Positions 38,523 to 46,884 of a stretch of DNA of 64,000 nucleotides are shown in pieces. The stretch covers positions 62,001 to 126,000 of the forward strand of contig NZ_JAPCHY010000001.1 in assembly GCF_026107455.2 (NCBI RefSeq). The letters run 5' to 3'. Numbering within the stretch: the stretch's first letter is position 1; every line of letters begins with the position of its first letter. Both the position numbers and the translations under genes were made by a program. Under the pieces are notes generated by a model, which did no database searches, was not told the origin of the DNA, and saw only the letters and a list, made by a program, of their open reading frames with translations. The DNA is from Xanthomonas chitinilytica (lineage in GTDB: Bacteria > Pseudomonadota > Gammaproteobacteria > Xanthomonadales > Xanthomonadaceae).

Positions 38523-38551
38523 GCGTCATCAAGCTGTAACAAAAACATCAT
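38523..38551 (+). promoter_or_regulatory. Pho box upstream of the second pstS
   Basis: GCGTCAT, CTGTAAC and ACATCAT follow each other at 11-bp steps (38523, 38534, 38545), with an in-phase GCGTAAC further upstream at 38501. The first two units with their CAAG spacer are very close to the PhoB consensus. The array ends 47 bp before the ATG of the second pstS. Confidence 0.8.
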
Positions 38552-38598
38552 TTCATAGCCGCATCCACCGGCGAGCCCGGTTCCGCAACGGAGTGACC

Positions 38599-39678
38599 AT
38601 GAAACTGCATACGGCCGGCATCGCCGCCCTTTCCCTGGCCATCACCCTGGGCCTGTCCGCCTGCAACAACGGCGGCAGCGGCACGGCCGCATCCGCCACC
38701 GGCGAGACGGCTGCCGCCGGCGACCGGATCAGCGCCGAGATCTCCGGTGCCGGCGCATCCTTCATCTTCCCGCTGGTGTCCAAGTGGTCGGCCGACTACA
38801 ACGCCGCCACCGGCGCCAAGATCAACTACCAGTCGATCGGCTCGGGCGGCGGCATCGCCCAGATCAAGGCCGGCACCGTCGACTTCGGTTCCTCCGACAA
38901 GCCGCTGTCCAGCGACGAGCTGACGCAGGCCGGCCTGGGCCAGTTCCCCTCGGCGATCGGCGGCGTGGTGCCGGTGGTCAACATCGACGGCCTGGAAACC
39001 GGCAAGCTGCGGCTGAGCGGCGCGCTGCTGGCCGACATCTTCCTGGGCAAGGTCAAGACCTGGAACGACCCGGCCATCGTCGCCGCCAACCCGGGCGTGT
39101 CCCTGCCCGACGGCAAGATCACCCTGGTGCACCGTTCCGACGGCTCGGGCACCACCTTCAACTTCACCAACTACCTGTCCAAGGTCAGCCCGGACTGGAA
39201 GGGCAAGGTCGGCGAAGGCACCTCGGTGCAGTGGCCCGACGGCGTCGGCGGCAAGGGCAACGAAGGCGTGGCCTCCTACGTCAAGCAGATCAAGGGCGCC
39301 ATCGGCTACGTCGAGCTGGCCTACGCGCTGCAGAACGACATGCCGTACGCATCGATGCAGAACGCGGCCGGCAACTGGGTGCAGCCCAACGCCGAGACCT
39401 TCGCCGCCGCCGCGGCCAGCGCCGACTGGGCCAGCGCCCAGGATTTCGACCTGGTCATCACCAACGCCCCGGGCGCGCAGGCGTGGCCGATCACCGCCAC
39501 CAACTTCATGCTGATGCAGAAGCAGCCCAAGGACCCCAAGCGCAACCAGGACACCCTGGCGTTCTTCAAGTGGGCCTTCGAGAACGGCCAGGCCCAGGCC
39601 AACGAACTGCACTACGTACCGCTGCCGGCCGAGCTGGTCGCGCAGATCGAGAGCTACTGGGCCGCCGAGTTCAAGTGA
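38599..39678 (+). CDS. pstS: Phosphate ABC transporter substrate-binding protein PstS, lipoprotein form
   Basis: A 359-residue PstS paralogue. It differs from the upstream copy at the N-terminus: MKLHTAGIAALSLAITLGLSAC carries a lipobox (LSAC), followed by a ~24-residue Gly/Ser/Thr-rich linker before the conserved SGAGASFIFPLVSKW. The binding blocks IGSGGGIAQIKAG, DFGSSDKPL and VHRSDGSGTTFNF are intact. It should be tethered in the membrane, while the other copy is soluble. GGAG precedes the ATG. It has its own Pho box and a hairpin after the stop. Confidence 0.96.
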   Translation: MKLHTAGIAALSLAITLGLSACNNGGSGTAASATGETAAAGDRISAEISGAGASFIFPLVSKWSADYNAATGAKINYQSIGSGGGIAQIKAGTVDFGSSDKPLSSDELTQAGLGQFPSAIGGVVPVVNIDGLETGKLRLSGALLADIFLGKVKTWNDPAIVAANPGVSLPDGKITLVHRSDGSGTTFNFTNYLSKVSPDWKGKVGEGTSVQWPDGVGGKGNEGVASYVKQIKGAIGYVELAYALQNDMPYASMQNAAGNWVQPNAETFAAAAASADWASAQDFDLVITNAPGAQAWPITATNFMLMQKQPKDPKRNQDTLAFFKWAFENGQAQANELHYVPLPAELVAQIESYWAAEFK

Positions 39679-39687
39679 CGCAATGAC

Positions 39688-39717
39688 GCGGGTGCGCCAC
39701 AGGCGCACCCGCCTTTG
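39688..39717 (+). terminator. Hairpin after the second pstS
   Basis: A perfect 11-bp stem GCGGGTGCGCC/GGCGCACCCGC with ACA loop (39688-39712), followed by a weak T-tract CTTTGTC. It probably attenuates read-through into pstCAB. Confidence 0.7.
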
Positions 39718-39728
39718 TCATCGCGCCG

Positions 39729-39746
39729 TCCCCGCGCAGGCGGGGA
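39729..39746. repeat. Family-C palindrome upstream of pstC
   Basis: TCCCCGC-GCAG-GCGGGGA, a 7-bp stem with the GCAG tetraloop, in the 222-bp gap between the second pstS and pstC. Confidence 0.7.
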
Positions 39747-39900
39747 TCGCTCTTGCGGTTGCTCCTGCACTTGCCATTGAAGCCACAAGCAACACCAACC
39801 AGCAGGAACGACGACCTGACATCGGCTCGTTGAAAAGCACCTCCCGCCCACGCGGAAACGACGCACTCCCCCGTCTCTCTTCCCGGCCAACGCCACAGAC

Positions 39901-40869
39901 ATGAATACCATCGCATCGTCCCCAGCACTGCCCGGCACGCGCGACTCGCGCGATGCCCGCAACGACCGCCTGTTCCGCTGGGTCCTGGTCGCCACCGTCG
40001 TCCTGGTGCTGACCGCGCTGGCCTGCGCCGCCCTGTCGATGCTGTGGGGCGGCCGCCATGCCCTGCAGGAGCAGGGCCTGAGCTTTTTCTATTCGTCCGA
40101 CTGGAATCCGGTCGAGAACAGGTTCGGCGCGCTGGCGCCGATCTACGGCACCCTGGTCACCGCGCTGATCGCGATGGTCATCGCGGTGCCGGTCAGCTTC
40201 GGCATCGCCTTCTTCCTGACCGAGGTGGCGCCGCGCTGGTTGCGCGGGCCGGTCGGCACCGCCATCGAGCTGCTGGCCGGCATCCCCTCGATCATCTACG
40301 GCATGTGGGGCCTGTTCGTGCTGGTGCCGGTGATGACCGAGTACGTCACCCCGTGGCTCAACGACCACCTGGGCACGCTGCCGGTGGTCGGCGCGCTGTT
40401 CCAGGGCCCGCCGCTGGGCATCGGCATGCTCACCGCCGGCTTCGTGCTGGCGATCATGGTGATCCCGTTCATCTCCTCGGTGATGCGCGAGGTGTTCCTG
40501 ACCGTGCCGACGCGGCTGAAGGAATCGGCCTACGCGCTCGGTTCCACCAAGTGGGAGGTGAGCTGGGACATCGTCCTGCCCTATACCCGCTCGGCGGTGA
40601 TCGGCGGCATCTTCCTCGGCCTGGGCCGCGCCCTGGGCGAGACCATGGCGGTGGCCTTCGTGATCGGCAACAGCGTGCGCCTGTCGCCGTCGCTGCTGGA
40701 ACCGGGCACCACCATCGCCGCGCTGATCGCCAACGACTTCGGCGAGGCCACCGAGACCTACCGCTCGGCGCTGCTGCTGCTCGGCTTCGTGCTGTTCATC
40801 GTCACCTTCGTGGTGCTCGCCATCGCCCGCCTGATGCTGATGCGCCTGTCCCGCAAGGAGGGCAACTGA
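39901..40869 (+). CDS. pstC: Phosphate ABC transporter permease PstC
   Basis: A 322-residue inner-membrane permease. A polar N-terminus precedes about six membrane helices. The EAA loop that contacts PstB reads TVPTRLKESAYALGSTKWEVSWDIVLP (~residues 200-226). IPSIIYGMWGLFVLVP and GLGRALGETMAVAFVIG are PstC hallmarks. It forms the channel with PstA. The stop overlaps the pstA ATG by one base (TGATG). The upstream gap contains a family-C palindrome but no Pho box of its own. Confidence 0.96.
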   Translation: MNTIASSPALPGTRDSRDARNDRLFRWVLVATVVLVLTALACAALSMLWGGRHALQEQGLSFFYSSDWNPVENRFGALAPIYGTLVTALIAMVIAVPVSFGIAFFLTEVAPRWLRGPVGTAIELLAGIPSIIYGMWGLFVLVPVMTEYVTPWLNDHLGTLPVVGALFQGPPLGIGMLTAGFVLAIMVIPFISSVMREVFLTVPTRLKESAYALGSTKWEVSWDIVLPYTRSAVIGGIFLGLGRALGETMAVAFVIGNSVRLSPSLLEPGTTIAALIANDFGEATETYRSALLLLGFVLFIVTFVVLAIARLMLMRLSRKEGN

Positions 40870-41735
40870 TGTCCGCCGCCATTTCCGACAAGCTGTACCT
40901 GCGCCGCCGTGTCGTCAACGTCGTCGCCCTGCTGCTGTCCTGCGCCACCGCGCTGTTCGGCCTGTTCTTCCTGGGCTGGATCCTGTGGACGCTGGCGGCC
41001 AAGGGCCTGGCCGGCATCAACCTGGACCTGTTCACCCGGATGACGCCGCCGCCGATGCAGCAAGGCGGCCTGGCCAACGCCTTCTTCGGCAGCGCGGTGA
41101 TGTGCGCGCTGGCCATCGCCATCGGCACCCCGCTGGGCGTGGCCGCCGGCACCTGGCTGGCCGAATACGGCAATGCCCGCAAGGCCGGCACCGTGGTCCG
41201 CTTCGTCAACGACATCCTGCTGTCGGCGCCGTCGATCGTGCTCGGCCTGTTCGTCTACACCCTGTACGTGATGCAGACCGGCGGCCAGTTCTCGGCGTTC
41301 GCCGGTGCGCTGTCGCTGGCCTTCATCGTGCTGCCGGTGGTGGTGCGCACCACCGACGAGATGCTGCGGCTGGTGCCCTCGCAGATGCGCGAGGCGGCGC
41401 TGTCGCTGGGCATCCCGCAGTGGAAGGTGATCGTGCAGGTGCTGTACCGCAGCGCGGCAGCCGGCATCGTCACCGGCATCCTGCTGGCGCTGGCGCGCAT
41501 CTCCGGCGAGACCGCGCCGCTGCTGTTCACCGCCTTCGGCAACCAGTACTGGAACAGCAACATCTTCCAGCCGATGGCCAGCGTGCCGGTGGTGATGAAC
41601 CAGTTCGCCGGCAGCCCCTACGAATCCTGGCAGGTCCTGGCATGGGCCGGCGCCCTGGTACTGACCGTGTTCGTCCTGCTGGTAAGCCTCGCCGCCCGCG
41701 GCCTGCTGCTGCGCAACCGAATCTCCCATGACTGA
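40869..41735 (+). CDS. pstA: Phosphate ABC transporter permease PstA
   Basis: A 288-residue permease partner of PstC, with an N-terminal helix ([25 protein letters not shown]) and five more. The EAA loop is [29 protein letters not shown] (~175-200), and the conserved [20 protein letters not shown] follows. [17 protein letters not shown] is typical of PstA. The ATG at 40869 overlaps the pstC stop, and its own end overlaps pstB by 8 bp, so PstC, PstA and PstB are tightly coupled. Confidence 0.96.
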   Translation: MSAAISDKLYLRRRVVNVVALLLSCATALFGLFFLGWILWTLAAKGLAGINLDLFTRMTPPPMQQGGLANAFFGSAVMCALAIAIGTPLGVAAGTWLAEYGNARKAGTVVRFVNDILLSAPSIVLGLFVYTLYVMQTGGQFSAFAGALSLAFIVLPVVVRTTDEMLRLVPSQMREAALSLGIPQWKVIVQVLYRSAAAGIVTGILLALARISGETAPLLFTAFGNQYWNSNIFQPMASVPVVMNQFAGSPYESWQVLAWAGALVLTVFVLLVSLAARGLLLRNRISHD

Positions 41736-42585
41736 CCTTTCCGCGGACATCGCCATGAACGATCTTTCCAATGCCGTGCCGATGCAGCGCATCGCGGTGC
41801 CGGCCTCGCACGAGAACCTGCAGACCCCGGCGCCGGTCAAGCTCGCCGCGCGCGGGCTGGACTTCTACTACGACAAGTTCCTTGCGCTGAAGGGCATCAA
41901 CCTCGAAATCCCCGAGAAGCGCGTGACCGCGCTGATCGGCCCCTCCGGCTGCGGCAAGTCGACCCTGCTGCGCATCTTCAACCGCATCTACGCGCTGTAC
42001 CCCAAGCTGGAAGCGCGCGGCGAGGTGCTGCTGGACGGCGAGAACATCCTCTCGCCCAAGTACCCGATGAACCGGCTGCGCAGCAAGGTCGGCATGGTGT
42101 TCCAGAAGCCGGTACCGTTCCCGATGACCATCTTCGAGAACGTGGCCTACGGCATCCGCCACCACGAGAAGCTGTCCAAGAGCGAGATGAACGACCGCGT
42201 CGAGCACGCGCTGCGTCAGGGCGCGCTGTGGGACGAGGTGAAGGACAAGCTCAACCAGAGCGCGCTGGGCCTGTCCGGCGGCCAGCAGCAGCGCCTGTGC
42301 ATCGCCCGCGCGGTGGCGCTCAAGCCCGACGTGCTGCTGCTGGACGAGCCGACCTCGGCGCTGGACCCGATCTCCACCAGCCGCATCGAGCAGCTGGTCG
42401 AGGAGCTCAAGCACGACTACACCATCGTCATCGTCACCCACAACATGCAGCAGGCCGCGCGCGTGTCCGACTACACCGCCTTCATGTACCTGGGCGACCT
42501 GATCGAGCACGACCGCACCGAGGTGATCTTCTCGCAGCCCAACAAGCAGCAGACCGAGGACTACATCACGGGCCGCTTCGGCTGA
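41728..42585 (+). CDS. pstB: Phosphate ABC transporter ATP-binding protein PstB
   Basis: A 285-residue ATPase that powers phosphate import. Walker A is [14 protein letters not shown] (~residue 72), the signature [14 protein letters not shown], Walker [13 protein letters not shown] and the switch His in IVTHNMQQA. The PstB-specific FNRIYALYP and [15 protein letters not shown] blocks are present. The first ATG at 41728 overlaps pstA; an internal ATG at 41755 (MNDLSNAVP) could also serve. The N-terminal ~30 residues are an extension relative to E. coli PstB. Confidence 0.97.
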   Translation: MTDLSADIAMNDLSNAVPMQRIAVPASHENLQTPAPVKLAARGLDFYYDKFLALKGINLEIPEKRVTALIGPSGCGKSTLLRIFNRIYALYPKLEARGEVLLDGENILSPKYPMNRLRSKVGMVFQKPVPFPMTIFENVAYGIRHHEKLSKSEMNDRVEHALRQGALWDEVKDKLNQSALGLSGGQQQRLCIARAVALKPDVLLLDEPTSALDPISTSRIEQLVEELKHDYTIVIVTHNMQQAARVSDYTAFMYLGDLIEHDRTEVIFSQPNKQQTEDYITGRFG

Positions 42586-42604
42586 GGCCGAACCGCCGTG
42601 CCTG

Positions 42605-42695
42605 GTGATTCGTGACGGATGGCTTGCGGGAGCAACCGCCGGATCGCGCGCCACCCCACGCTTCTCCCCATCACGAATCACCCATCACGAATCAC
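42605..42695. repeat. Inverted and direct short repeats between pstB and phoU
   Basis: CCATCACGAATCAC is present twice in tandem (42668-42681, 42682-42695), and its reverse complement GTGATTCGTGA lies at 42605-42615. The arms could form alternative hairpins just before the phoU start and may modulate phoU expression relative to pstB. Confidence 0.7.
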
Positions 42696-42707
42696 GGATC
42701 CGAGACC

Positions 42708-43415
42708 ATGAACCTCCCCAACGACCACATCGTCAAGAGCTACGACGAAGAACAGCAGCGGCTGGTGGCCGAGATCGTGCGCATGGGCGAGATGTCCGTC
42801 GCCCAGCTGGACGCGGCGCTGGACGTGATCGAGCGCCGCGACGAGAACGCGGCGCGCCGCATCATCGCCAACGACGAGGCCATCGACGCGCTGGAACAGC
42901 AGATCAGCCACGACGTGATGCGGCTGGCGCTGCGCGGGCCGATGGCGCGTGACCTGCGCGAGATCCTCGCCGGGCTGCGCATCCCGTCGGACATCGAGCG
43001 CATCGGCGACTACGCCGCCAACGTCGCCAAGCGCTCCATCGCCCTGGCCGCGGTGCCGCCGCTGCCGCAGATCCAGGGGCTGCAGGCGCTGGGCCGGCTG
43101 GCCGCGCAGCAGGTCCGCCGCGCGATCGACGCCTACCGCGACAGCGACGCCGACGCCGCCCTCGCCCTGCGCGCGGACGACGCCCGCCTGGACGCGCAGT
43201 ACACCGCGCTGTTCCGCGAGCTGCTGACCTACATGATGGAAGACCCGCGCAACATCACCCCGTGCACGCACCTGCTGTTCATGGCCAAGAACCTGGAGCG
43301 CGTGGGCGACCACGCCACCAACATCGCCGAGAACGTGTGGTTCCTGGTGCACGGCGAGCAGCCGCTGCCGCCACGCGAGAAGCGCGACGAGACCGGCACC
43401 ACCACCTCGCCCTGA
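42708..43415 (+). CDS. phoU: Phosphate signalling protein PhoU
   Basis: A 235-residue all-helical protein with two PhoU repeats. Each repeat carries a metal-binding E(D)xxxD motif: IERIGDYAANVAK (~residue 100) and LERVGDHATNIAE (~200). PhoU binds PstB and the PhoR kinase, and restrains PhoB signalling and phosphate uptake when phosphate is plentiful. The 122-bp gap from pstB holds short repeats. The phoR/phoB genes are not in the window. The C-terminal ~15 residues are polar and non-conserved. Confidence 0.96.
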   Translation: MNLPNDHIVKSYDEEQQRLVAEIVRMGEMSVAQLDAALDVIERRDENAARRIIANDEAIDALEQQISHDVMRLALRGPMARDLREILAGLRIPSDIERIGDYAANVAKRSIALAAVPPLPQIQGLQALGRLAAQQVRRAIDAYRDSDADAALALRADDARLDAQYTALFRELLTYMMEDPRNITPCTHLLFMAKNLERVGDHATNIAENVWFLVHGEQPLPPREKRDETGTTTSP

Positions 43416-43900
43416 GCACGCCGCCCGGGACATGATGGCTCCCCGCCGGCTGCGGTCATCGCCCGGCGGCGACGATTTCCCCTGCCGCGGCGGTTTCCAG
43501 CGGATTCGTCGTCTGGGCGCGGGCCGCACCTGCCGTATCCCACGCCCGGCAACCCCGATGCAGGCGCACGGTGAATCCACGACGGCGTCCCGTCCCGGCA
43601 CGACGGCGGCACGGCATCGGATAGCCGGCGGCACGGCATCGGATAGCCGGCGGCACGGCATCGGATAGCCGGCGCGCATTCATCCCTTGTCCGTCGTGCC
43701 GCACTCGACGGTACCGGGCAGCGATTGCGGGTTACCTGACAGGGCGACCGCCGACGGCGTCCACACGCGCGGGCGCCGGTCGAGCGCCGCGCCCAAGACG
43801 CCCCAGGACAGGCGCGGTATCGCCACTGACATCCTCCGAACATGCCCTGGGCTTAGAATCCGGGCACCGCGGGCCCGCCCGCATCGTCACGGAGCACGTC
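43416..43900. other. Gene-free region with promoter of the RiPP operon
   Basis: 485 bp between phoU and the EF-hand precursor gene. It holds a three-copy 22-bp tandem repeat (43605-43670), and GGAG precedes the precursor ATG. A TTAGAAT at ~43854-43860 could be a -10, but no -35 is apparent. No ORF here shows family similarity. Confidence 0.5.
43605..43670 (+). repeat. 22-bp perfect tandem repeat, three copies
   Basis: The unit GGCGGCACGGCATCGGATAG plus CC occurs at 43605-43626, 43627-43648 and 43649-43670 without mismatch, followed by a partial GGCG. Perfect identity suggests recent slippage, a possible variable-number locus. Confidence 0.92.
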
Positions 43901-44314
43901 ATGAACCCGTCCAGCAGGAAACCCGTCGCCATCGCCCTGGGCACCGCCCTCGCCGGCCTGACCCTTTCCGGGTCCGCGTTCGCCATGCAGCCGCTGGCCC
44001 AGGGCTACATGCTGTCGGCGCAGGATGCCCAGGCCACCGCCGCCAAGGCGCACGAGGGCAAATGCGGCGAAGGCAAGTGCGGCATGCAGAACGCCGACAC
44101 CGACAAGGACGGCCGCATCTCGCAGGCCGAGTTCGACGCCGCCCATCCCGACAAGGCCGGCAAGTTCGCCCAGATCGACACCAACAAGGACGGCTACATC
44201 GACGCCGAGGAGCACAAGGCCCACCGTGCCGACAAGGCGAAGGACAAGGCCGGCGCCGGACACAAGGCCGGCGAGGGCAAGTGCGGCGAAGGCAAATGCG
44301 GCGGCATGGCCTGA
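43901..44314 (+). CDS. RiPP metallophore precursor: four EGKCG motifs flanking two EF-hands (HvfA/BufA-like)
   Basis: A 137-residue exported protein. The signal peptide (IALGTALAGLTLSGSAFA) is followed by PLAQGYMLSA, a stretch like that of HvfA-type precursors. EGKCG motifs lie at 52-56, 57-61, 125-129 and 130-134. The only four cysteines (55, 60, 128, 133) sit in them. Between them are two canonical EF-hand loops, D66-E77 (DTDKDGRISQAE) and D93-E104 (DTNKDGYIDAEE), and a Lys/Ala-rich segment. In known systems the motif cysteines are converted by a DUF692 enzyme to copper-binding heterocycles. The DUF692 and DUF2063 genes follow directly. The EF-hand insert is the odd feature. Confidence 0.88.
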   Translation: MNPSSRKPVAIALGTALAGLTLSGSAFAMQPLAQGYMLSAQDAQATAAKAHEGKCGEGKCGMQNADTDKDGRISQAEFDAAHPDKAGKFAQIDTNKDGYIDAEEHKAHRADKAKDKAGAGHKAGEGKCGEGKCGGMA

Positions 44315-44332
44315 TCGCGAACCGCCGCGGCC

Positions 44333-44357
44333 CCCCCGCGCATCGCCTGCGCGGGGG
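44333..44357 (+). promoter_or_regulatory. Hairpin between precursor and MNIO genes
   Basis: A 9-bp stem CCCCCGCGC/GCGCGGGGG with a 7-nt loop, 19 bp after the precursor stop and with no T-tract. In RiPP operons such a hairpin often stabilises the abundant precursor mRNA or reduces read-through to the maturase; that role is inferred here. Confidence 0.5.
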
Positions 44358-44401
44358 CCACGGCCGGGATTCGACGGGACATCCCCGTGCGATGAGCGGC
44401 G

Positions 44402-45253
44402 ATGAACCTGCCTGACGCCAGCGCCGGACTCGGCCTGCGGCGCGCCCTGCTGGGCGCGTTGCGGTCGGCGCCGCCCGGCGGTTTCGATTTCCTGGAATGC
44501 GCGCCGGACAACTGGATCGGCGTCGGCGGCAGGCTCGGCGAGGCGCTGGACGAACTGTCCGCGCGCCATCCGCTCACCTGCCACGGCCTGTCGCTGTCGC
44601 TGGGCGGCGTGGAACCGCTGGACGACACCTTCCTGGCCCGCACCCGCCGTTTCCTGGACCGGCACAAGGTGGCGCTGTACAGCGAGCACCTGAGCTACTG
44701 CACCGACGACGGCCACCTGTACGACCTGATGCCGCTCCCGTTCACCGGCGAGGCGGTGCGGCACGTGGCCGCGCGCATCGCCCGCGTGCAGGACGTGCTG
44801 GGGCGGCGCATCGCGGTGGAGAACGTGTCCTACTACGCCGCGCCCTGGCAGGCGATGGACGAGGTGGACTTCGTCAACGCGGTGCTGGAGGAAGCCGACT
44901 GCGACCTGCTGCTGGACGTCAACAACGTCTACGTCAACGCGATCAACCACGGCTACGACGCGCACGCGTTCCTGGCGCGGATGCCCGGCCGGCGCATCGC
45001 CTCGTACCACATCGCCGGCCACTACGACGAGGCCGACGACCTGAAGGTGGACACCCACGGCGCGCCGGTGAAGGAGACCGTGTGGGAGCTGCTGGCCGAG
45101 GCCTACCGCCTGCACGGCGTGCGCCCCACCCTGCTGGAGCGCGACTTCAACTTCCCGCCGCTGCACACCCTGCTGGCCGAGGTGCAACGCATCCGCGAGG
45201 CGCAGCACGAAGCGAGCGCGGACGCGCGCGACGATGCCACCCGGCATGGCTGA
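44402..45253 (+). CDS. DUF692 multinuclear non-heme iron oxidase (MNIO), HvfB/BufB-like
   Basis: A 283-residue TIM-barrel enzyme of the DUF692/MNIO family, which uses two or three iron atoms and O2 to remodel cysteines in RiPP precursors. Candidate metal ligands are visible in order: E32 (FLECAPDNW), H61 ([10 protein letters not shown]), H96 (SEHLSY), E140 (VENVSYY), D172 ([15 protein letters not shown]), H203/H207 (YHIAGH), D217/H219 (VDTHG) and E246 (LLERDFNFP). The ATG at 44402 is the only sensible start. The 3' end overlaps the next gene by 8 bp. The substrate is inferred to be the EGKCG precursor just upstream. Confidence 0.93.
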   Translation: MNLPDASAGLGLRRALLGALRSAPPGGFDFLECAPDNWIGVGGRLGEALDELSARHPLTCHGLSLSLGGVEPLDDTFLARTRRFLDRHKVALYSEHLSYCTDDGHLYDLMPLPFTGEAVRHVAARIARVQDVLGRRIAVENVSYYAAPWQAMDEVDFVNAVLEEADCDLLLDVNNVYVNAINHGYDAHAFLARMPGRRIASYHIAGHYDEADDLKVDTHGAPVKETVWELLAEAYRLHGVRPTLLERDFNFPPLHTLLAEVQRIREAQHEASADARDDATRHG

Positions 45254-46037
45254 CACCCTGCGCCGGCAGCAGTTCGCCCTGGCCCGGCACCTGCGCGACC
45301 CGGACGCATACCCGCCGCCGCCCGGGATCGAGGAGCGCCGGCTGCGGATCTACCGCGAGCTGTTCCTCAACAACATCGACAGCCTGCTGGCCGGCAACTT
45401 CCCGGTGATCCGCAGGACGCTCGACGACGATGCGTGGCGCACGCTGGTGCGCGACTTCCACGCGCGGCACCGCAGCCGCACGCCGCTGTTCCCCGAGATC
45501 GGGCGCGAGTTCATCCGCTTCCTGGAAAACCGCGCCGACCAGGGCAGCGACGATCCGCCCTGGCTGCTGGAACTGGCGCACTACGAATGGATCGAGCTGG
45601 CGCTGCAGCTGGCCGACGACGAGGTCCCCGCGCACGACCCGCATGGCGACCTGCTGGCCGGCGTGCCGCTGCCCTCGCCGTTCGCGCGGGCGCTGGCCTA
45701 CCGCTGGCCGGTGCACCGGATCGGCCCCGGGTTCGCTCCGCAGGCGCCGCCCACCGCCCCCACCCTGATCCTGGCGCGGCGCGACGCCGCGGGCGAGGTG
45801 CGCTTCGCCGAAATCTCGCCGCTGGTGTACCGCCTGCTGGAACTGCTCGGCGATGCCGCCCCGCGCAGCGGCCGCCAGCGGCTGGAAGGCCTGGCGGCCG
45901 AATCCGGCACCACCGCCGACGACGGCTTCATCGCGCAGGGAACCGCGCTGCTGCTGCGCATGCGCGAGGAAGGCACGCTGCTGGGCACCCGTCCGCCCGG
46001 CGTGGCCGCCACCGCCCCGGGGCCGTCCCCGCGCTGA
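45246..46037 (+). CDS. DUF2063 (HvfC/BufC-like) RiPP partner protein
   Basis: A 263-residue protein with the N-terminal DUF2063 'putative DNA-binding' domain ([23 protein letters not shown], then [28 protein letters not shown]), followed by [23 protein letters not shown] and a C-terminal winged region. In MNIO systems the DUF2063 protein is the partner that presents the precursor leader to the enzyme, not a regulator. The start is the ATG at 45246 inside the MNIO gene (an ATG at 45234 is also in frame). No DoxX-family gene follows, unlike many related operons. Confidence 0.9.
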   Translation: MADTLRRQQFALARHLRDPDAYPPPPGIEERRLRIYRELFLNNIDSLLAGNFPVIRRTLDDDAWRTLVRDFHARHRSRTPLFPEIGREFIRFLENRADQGSDDPPWLLELAHYEWIELALQLADDEVPAHDPHGDLLAGVPLPSPFARALAYRWPVHRIGPGFAPQAPPTAPTLILARRDAAGEVRFAEISPLVYRLLELLGDAAPRSGRQRLEGLAAESGTTADDGFIAQGTALLLRMREEGTLLGTRPPGVAATAPGPSPR

Positions 46038-46215
46038 CGTCGCGACCGTCGCAGGCCCGGCGCTCGCAAGGCTCCATGCCGGCGCCTTCCCACGCCGGCG
46101 GCACGCACCACCTTCAAGTCCCCACGGAGGCGTCCCGCAATGCGCGCGCATCCGGAAGCGCTGGCATCGCCTCGGCCCGCGGTCGGGCGCAAGCGCCGTC
46201 TGCTACCCTAGCGCG

Positions 46216-46884
46216 ATGCCCGAAACCAGCGAAATCCAGACAACTTCCAGTTCCATCGTGCCGATGTCGCGACGTTTCCGTGGCTTCCTGCCGGTCGTGG
46301 TGGACGTGGAAACCGGCGGTTTCGACTGGAACCGCCATGCCCTGCTGGAAATCGCGGCGGTACCGATCGAGATGGACGAGAACGGCCTGCTCTACCCCGG
46401 CCAGACCAGCAGCGCCCACGTCATCCCGGCGCCCGGCACCGAGATCGACCCCAAGTCGCTGGAAGTGACCGGCATCGACATCGACCACCCGTTCCGGCTC
46501 GCCAAGCCCGAGCGCGAGGCGCTGGACCACGTGTTCGCGCCGGTGCGCGCGGCGGCGAAGAAGTACGGCTGCCAGCGCGCGATCCTGGTCGGCCACAACG
46601 CCCATTTCGACCTGAACTTCCTCAACGCCACCGTCGCCCGCGTCGGCCACAAGCGCAATCCGTTCCACCCCTTCAGCGTGTTCGACACCGTCACCCTGGC
46701 CGGCATCGCCTACGGCCAGACGGTGCTGGCGCGGGCGGTGCAGGCCGCCGGCTTCGACTGGGACGCCGAGGAGGCGCACAGCGCGGTGTACGACACCGAG
46801 CAGACCGCGCGCCTGTTCTGCAAGATCGCCAACGCCTGGCCGCGCGTCGAGAACTTCAACGCGCCGGCCCCCGCCCCCCGATAA
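46216..46884 (+). CDS. rnt: Ribonuclease T
   Basis: A 222-residue DEDD-family 3'-5' exoribonuclease that trims tRNA and other stable RNA 3' ends. Exo I is [10 protein letters not shown] (~residues 27-36), Exo [14 protein letters not shown] (~135) and Exo [14 protein letters not shown] with the catalytic His (~192). The [14 protein letters not shown] block is typical of RNase T. The ATG at 46216 gives a longer N-terminus than E. coli; [10 protein letters not shown] at residue 17 could be the true start. Confidence 0.94.
   Translation: MPETSEIQTTSSSIVPMSRRFRGFLPVVVDVETGGFDWNRHALLEIAAVPIEMDENGLLYPGQTSSAHVIPAPGTEIDPKSLEVTGIDIDHPFRLAKPEREALDHVFAPVRAAAKKYGCQRAILVGHNAHFDLNFLNATVARVGHKRNPFHPFSVFDTVTLAGIAYGQTVLARAVQAAGFDWDAEEAHSAVYDTEQTARLFCKIANAWPRVENFNAPAPAPR

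Noticed and set aside
43605..43670. Possible CRISPR array
   Set aside because: The three units are contiguous with no spacers between them, so this is a plain tandem repeat.
43687..44415. A 242-codon frame overlapping the EGKCG precursor gene
   Set aside because: It is a +1 shadow of the precursor, whose own frame encodes a signal peptide and EF-hands.
45246..46037. DNA-binding transcription factor, as DUF2063 is sometimes labelled
   Set aside because: Its overlap with a DUF692 gene and known pairing in MNIO pathways favour a RiPP-maturation partner.
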